Positions 61,109 through 64,000 of a stretch of 64,000 nt of DNA are shown one piece after another (positions within the stretch are counted from its first letter, which is position 1; each line of letters begins with the position of its first letter). This DNA comes from Dyadobacter sp. CY345 (GTDB taxonomy: Bacteria > Bacteroidota > Bacteroidia > Cytophagales > Spirosomataceae). Where the stretch lies: NCBI RefSeq assembly GCF_021502725.1, contig NZ_JAKFFS010000007.1, positions 124,001-188,000 of the forward strand. The letters run 5' to 3'. The notes beneath the pieces were generated by a model that saw nothing but the letters and a program-made list of their open reading frames with translations, ran no database searches and had not been told where the DNA came from. The translations under genes and the position numbers were made by a program.

Positions 61109-61711
61109 TTAATGTTCTTTACCAAAATTTTTCTCTCCGGCCTCAATTTTGGCAGAAAGGTGATTAGCAGCAGGAGGAATGGGGCAGTGGTAACCGTCGC
61201 TGTATGCGCAGTATGGATTATAGGCTTTGTTAAAATCTAGGATAACGACGTTTTCCTTAATATCTCCGGTTCTCAGATCAATATAACGCCCACCGCCATA
61301 AGATTCAACGCCGTTCGTTTTGTCTTTAAAAGGTAAAAACAAATAATCTCGGTATTGCGGAAGTGATTGCAGACTTAAACTGCGATAGACGGTGAGTGAT
61401 TGCTTTTTACCATGAAGTCGGAATTTCAGTTCACCATATTTTACATACGTTTTGTTGGTATCACTGTAAGTCGGCATTTCAAAAGGCCGGCTTTTCTCAA
61501 TTTTTTTGAAAACAGCAGTCACACGATAAGTCGAATCGGGCTCAAAAAAGCGGAGGTATGACAGATCGTCTTTCTTTAACGGAGAATTTTTCGATTTTAA
61601 AAAATCTTCTTTGTAGTGATTTCTGAAATTTTCAGTTTCCTCATTGAAATTCTGTGCGATAACGTTGGTACAGAGTAAAAGAAGAATCGTTAGGTTGAGC
61701 AAGCTTTTCAT
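61109..61711 (-). CDS. DUF1684 domain-containing exported protein
   Basis: 200 residues from the ATG at 61711, preferred over one 57 bp upstream because it begins directly with a signal peptide (LLNLTILLLLCTNVIAQ). The DUF1684 signature is complete: YGGGRYIDLRTGDIKENVVI, LDFNKAYNPYCAYSDGYHCP, IPPAANHLSAKIEAGEKNF. It is a periplasmic protein of unknown function, widespread in Bacteroidota and Actinobacteria. The conserved Cys pair in the AYNPYCAY...YHCP part is invariant in the family and may bind a metal or form a disulfide. Confidence 0.9.
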   Translation of the reverse strand: MKSLLNLTILLLLCTNVIAQNFNEETENFRNHYKEDFLKSKNSPLKKDDLSYLRFFEPDSTYRVTAVFKKIEKSRPFEMPTYSDTNKTYVKYGELKFRLHGKKQSLTVYRSLSLQSLPQYRDYLFLPFKDKTNGVESYGGGRYIDLRTGDIKENVVILDFNKAYNPYCAYSDGYHCPIPPAANHLSAKIEAGEKNFGKEH

Positions 61712-61805
61712 ATTGTATTCAAAAAAATAAATCCGGCAAAAATTACCGGATTTTTGTGATATTGTCAATACTGTTCCACCTGTCGTTCAACAGATGTCTG
61801 AATAT

Positions 61806-62336
61806 TTATTTCGCTTTAATCTTGATTATTTTACTTTCGTCGATATTATAGTAATTTTTTACCGCTTCGTAATTATTCACATCCACAGAACCGCTTTTTC
61901 TGGTATTGAAATCAGAAGGGATGACCACAACACGGATAGTTTGATCTTCTAAGGTTGCGCTGTTCAATGAACCTTTGTTGTAATTTGGATCATCTGCATC
62001 AATAAATACACTGAAATCTGTCGGCGTATAATCAAAATTATACCTTACTGAGGTCGTAATCGCCTGTGGTAATAATCGCCAGATCGGCGCAGAGCCGTTT
62101 ACGTCCCAAAGAATGTAGACTAGAACCGCATCAGATTCCACTACCTGAAGATTTGGGACATCAGCAAACCTGATCGTGTAGGTATATAAATTCGCTGCTG
62201 TGAAATTGATATTTTCGGCTTCAAAGGTAGTACCGACAACATTGACACCATCGGCACCGGGTGCACCATCATCTCCTTTACATCCTGCAAAAAGCACTGA
62301 AATTACTAACAACAGGGGAATGAGTTTTTTCATCAT
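61806..62336 (-). CDS. Lipoprotein with collagen-like start
   Basis: 176 residues. Signal peptide with lipobox VLFAGC (Cys19 by the first ATG), followed at once by KGDDGAPGADGVNV, a short Gly-x-y run. The rest is a small beta-domain (FTAANLYTYTIRFADVPNLQ, DAVLVYILWDVNGSAPIWRL, RVVVIPSDFNTRKSG) as in many surface lipoproteins of Bacteroidota. No catalytic motif. It is probably anchored in the outer membrane. The promoter candidate at 62371 lies 35 bp upstream. Confidence 0.75.
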   Translation of the reverse strand: MMKKLIPLLLVISVLFAGCKGDDGAPGADGVNVVGTTFEAENINFTAANLYTYTIRFADVPNLQVVESDAVLVYILWDVNGSAPIWRLLPQAITTSVRYNFDYTPTDFSVFIDADDPNYNKGSLNSATLEDQTIRVVVIPSDFNTRKSGSVDVNNYEAVKNYYNIDESKIIKIKAK

Positions 62337-62370
62337 GAGTTTAAATTGGCTAAGTGAATTTTACTGGTAA

Positions 62371-62378
62371 CAAACGTA
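62371..62378 (-). promoter_or_regulatory. TAnnTTTG promoter box for the lipoprotein gene
   Basis: On the minus strand TACGTTTG is a perfect Bacteroidota -7 box, about 35 bp before the ATG at 62336. The partner TTG is not at the usual distance. Confidence 0.45.
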
Positions 62379-62508
62379 TGTTATGTTTTTTAATTGCCCT
62401 AATAATTTCGGGCCATTAACTTTTCATTGACAAAATGAAACTAGTCTTGCGCGGTATCAGTTGGGTAGTTGAGGACGAAAATACGGCTGTTGATTAACAA
62501 ATAATTAA

Positions 62509-62540
62509 TTTGCAATGAATAGAGTAAGATAGTATTTTTC
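62509..62540 (+). promoter_or_regulatory. Candidate promoter of the OsmC gene
   Basis: TTTG at 62509-62512 and TATTTTTC at 62533-62540, 20 bases apart, match the Bacteroidota consensus TTG/TAnnTTTG except for the last base. The OsmC start follows 48 bp later. Confidence 0.5.
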
Positions 62541-62587
62541 TGACTTGTAATATCAAAACAATTATTTATCCAAAAAATAAGAAGGAT

Positions 62588-63010
62588 ATGATCAACCGTA
62601 GAGCAAATGCCGTTTGGAAAGGTACAGGAAAAGAAGGTACCGGGGTAATGAGTACTCAAAGTACTGTCCTTGAAAATACACAATATTCTTTCAATACACG
62701 TTTTGCTGATGGCGTTGGAACAAATCCTGAGGAGCTGATCGCGGCTGCTCATGCGGGATGTTTTGCCATGCAATTGAGCTTTCTTTTGAATGAAGCAGGT
62801 TTTACAGCTGACGAACTGAATGTTTCTGCTACCATTACTCTTGATCCTTCGCAAGGCGCAATTACTAAAAGTGCATTGATACTGAAAGGTAAAGTTCCGG
62901 GTATCACGGCTGAACAATTTGATGAAATTGCGCACGCGGCCAAAGAAAAATGTCCTGTTTCAAAAGTTTTGAATGCGGAGAAAACTTTAGAGATTGAATT
63001 TATTTCCTAA
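62588..63010 (+). CDS. OsmC family peroxiredoxin
   Basis: 140 residues. The two redox Cys of OsmC/Ohr are in place: C58 in AAAHAGCFAMQLS and C122 in AKEKCPVSKVLNAEK, with the acidic NPEELIAAAHAG segment that positions the first. RRANAVWKGTGKEGTG is the N-terminal strand of OsmC proper rather than Ohr. The protein reduces organic hydroperoxides in the cytoplasm, using dithiols. A promoter candidate precedes it and a strong shared terminator follows. Confidence 0.94.
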   Translation: MINRRANAVWKGTGKEGTGVMSTQSTVLENTQYSFNTRFADGVGTNPEELIAAAHAGCFAMQLSFLLNEAGFTADELNVSATITLDPSQGAITKSALILKGKVPGITAEQFDEIAHAAKEKCPVSKVLNAEKTLEIEFIS

Positions 63011-63024
63011 TACCAATAGAAAAT

Positions 63025-63065
63025 AAAAATGGGGCTGAGAAAAAATTTCTCTGCCCCATTTTTTT
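63025..63065. terminator. Bidirectional terminator between osmC and a convergent DinB-family gene
   Basis: AAAAATGGGGC and GCCCCATTTTT are complements, with an inner GAGAAA/TTTCTC pair separated by a T-T mismatch. A runs precede and T runs follow, so it works on both strands. Confidence 0.9.
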
Positions 63066-63076
63066 AGCCAAGTTCT

Positions 63077-63574
63077 TTAAAACTTCTGCTCGTCCGCACT
63101 CGGGCCGTAACTTCCCGGAATGGGAATATCCAGAAGTCTCAGGTAAACACCCAGCTGTGCCCGGTGATGAACCACCTGGCTAAAAGTGATCCTGATAAAT
63201 TCCGATTTGGAGGTTTTACTTAAAATCATTTCTCCGTTTCTTAACACCCAGATATCATCAAGCTGTTTTTCATTTGCAGCTTCAAGCGCGTTCTTGCCTT
63301 CGGTCAATGATTTTTCAAAGAATTCCAATAATGCAGGAGTGTCCTTAATATCCTGAGGATTGTATGGACTGCTTGCAAAGTCAAGTTCATCGGTGTTGAG
63401 GACCAAAGATATCCATGTGGGTAATTCCGCAATATGTGTTGTTAACTGTTGGATCGTCATGCTTTTAGAATGCGGTTGCCAGTCAAATTTATCTGTTGGT
63501 ACGCGTTCCAACATTTTGCGCGTCGTTACTGATTCCTGTTCCAACTCTTTTAGAAAAACCGATATCATTTCCAT
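63077..63574 (-). CDS. DinB-family metalloprotein (canonical)
   Basis: 165 residues, four-helix bundle. All three metal-type His are visible: SVTTRKMLERVPTDKFDW helix region with WQPHSKSMTIQQLTTHIAEL (H in QQLTTHIAEL) and SQVVHHRAQLGVYLRLLDIP at the end. FDWQPHSKSM is the family start after helix one. It is more canonical than the DinB protein at 29759, which lacks the middle His. The family includes damage-inducible and thiol-dependent enzymes; the reaction is unknown here. No cofactor gene adjoins it. Confidence 0.88.
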   Translation of the reverse strand: MEMISVFLKELEQESVTTRKMLERVPTDKFDWQPHSKSMTIQQLTTHIAELPTWISLVLNTDELDFASSPYNPQDIKDTPALLEFFEKSLTEGKNALEAANEKQLDDIWVLRNGEMILSKTSKSEFIRITFSQVVHHRAQLGVYLRLLDIPIPGSYGPSADEQKF

Positions 63575-63960
63575 TACTTTTCTGTTTAGTGATGCTGCAA
63601 ATCAAATAGCGGCTAGTGACAACCCTATGTCAGTTGGGCTTAATTTTTTTTCCTAAACTCTAATTCAGGAGTTTGTCAATCGTAATCTACATCGAGGTTT
63701 AATCTTGTAGTATTATATGTAAAGTGCAATACTACATAGTTAATGTATTGTCAAATTAACGTCATTATTATAATAAAAAACCATAATTGTTTCCTGAGTT
63801 TCATATATATTTGAATCTATTAACTGTCTGTAAAATAGGTAGTTATTGTTTTGTAGAATATGTTTCCAACGTTGAGTCAGAAGGGTAAAACTACTAGACA
63901 GTAACATTAAACATTTTCTACAAGATTCAAATAATTCAATTATTATTAAACCCAGACTCT
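63575..63960. other. 386-bp AT-rich intergenic region
   Basis: Divergent spacer between the DinB-family gene and the gene entering from the right edge. It holds no hairpin with a clear T run, no perfect TAnnTTTG box and no supported small gene. Confidence 0.4.
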
Positions 63961-64000
63961 ATGAAATCGTGTTCAAAAAAAATCGCAAGCTTTTTTAGTT
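63961..64000 (+). CDS. Start of a gene cut by the right window edge
   Basis: ATG AAA TCG TGT TCA opens a frame of 13 codons to the window end (MKSCSKKIASFFS...). A basic, then hydrophobic start fits a signal peptide. Only the first codons are present, so the call rests on the long gene-free stretch before it. Confidence 0.35.
   Translation, partial: MKSCSKKIASFFS

Noticed and set aside
62441..62935. Open frame of 164 codons on the minus strand
   Set aside because: It is antisense to the OsmC gene, whose two redox Cys and promoter are clear. The antisense protein has unusual composition.

Overview
The window looks like chromosomal DNA of a soil or water Bacteroidota, most likely Cytophagales and close to Dyadobacter/Spirosoma. 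This rests on protein families: an M43 peptidase with a type IX secretion tail, DUF5686/carboxypeptidase-regulatory outer-membrane proteins, a two-component-regulator propeller kinase, a bacterial serine palmitoyltransferase, a TreY-MalQ fusion, and a few promoters of the Bacteroidota TTG/TAnnTTTG type. The genus is inferred. I saw no rRNA, tRNA, CRISPR array, transposase or phage genes.

Layout. 1-2.95 kb: a gene cut by the left edge (esterase-like domain without its serine nucleophile) and small conserved genes. 3.2-9.25 kb: trehalose synthesis from maltodextrin, with treZ overlapping a single treY-malQ fusion gene, followed by an AsmA-like protein and small proteins (9.3-11.2 kb). 11.3-15.5 kb: a glycerophosphodiesterase, an exported protein and a GAF protein. 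15.7-23.6 kb: two modules in tandem, each an ECF sigma factor, a membrane-anchored probable anti-sigma factor and predicted outer-membrane barrels. Two of the barrels are close paralogues. 24.1-34.8 kb: signalling, with a large PAS/GAF histidine kinase, a Rcp1-type response regulator, a REC-PAS-DHp protein without an ATPase domain, a DinB-fold protein, and a propeller hybrid kinase ending in two receivers. 35.0-36.8 kb: alkylation repair (stand-alone Ada metal-binding module, AlkB, AlkA). 36.9-39.5 kb: a flavin monooxygenase, a small protein and a TetR regulator.

40.2-50.0 kb is the most interesting part. Ten co-directional genes appear to build sphingolipids and inositol-phosphate sphingolipids: serine palmitoyltransferase, a GNAT-fold acyltransferase candidate, a CerR-like reductase, a PgpA-type phosphatase, GtrA, a DUF5686 outer-membrane protein, a CDP-alcohol phosphatidyltransferase, DUF4833, a fatty acid hydroxylase and an AUR1-like PAP2 transferase. 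A terminator follows. Then come a GT-C-like membrane protein, three family 2-type glycosyltransferases and an MsbA-type ABC exporter (50.1-56.3 kb), which could decorate and move the lipid headgroups or could be a separate glycan locus.

56.5-64 kb: an aldo/keto reductase, the secreted M43 metalloprotease, DNA polymerase IV, a DUF1684 protein, a lipoprotein, an OsmC peroxiredoxin, a second DinB-fold protein, and the first codons of a gene cut by the right edge.
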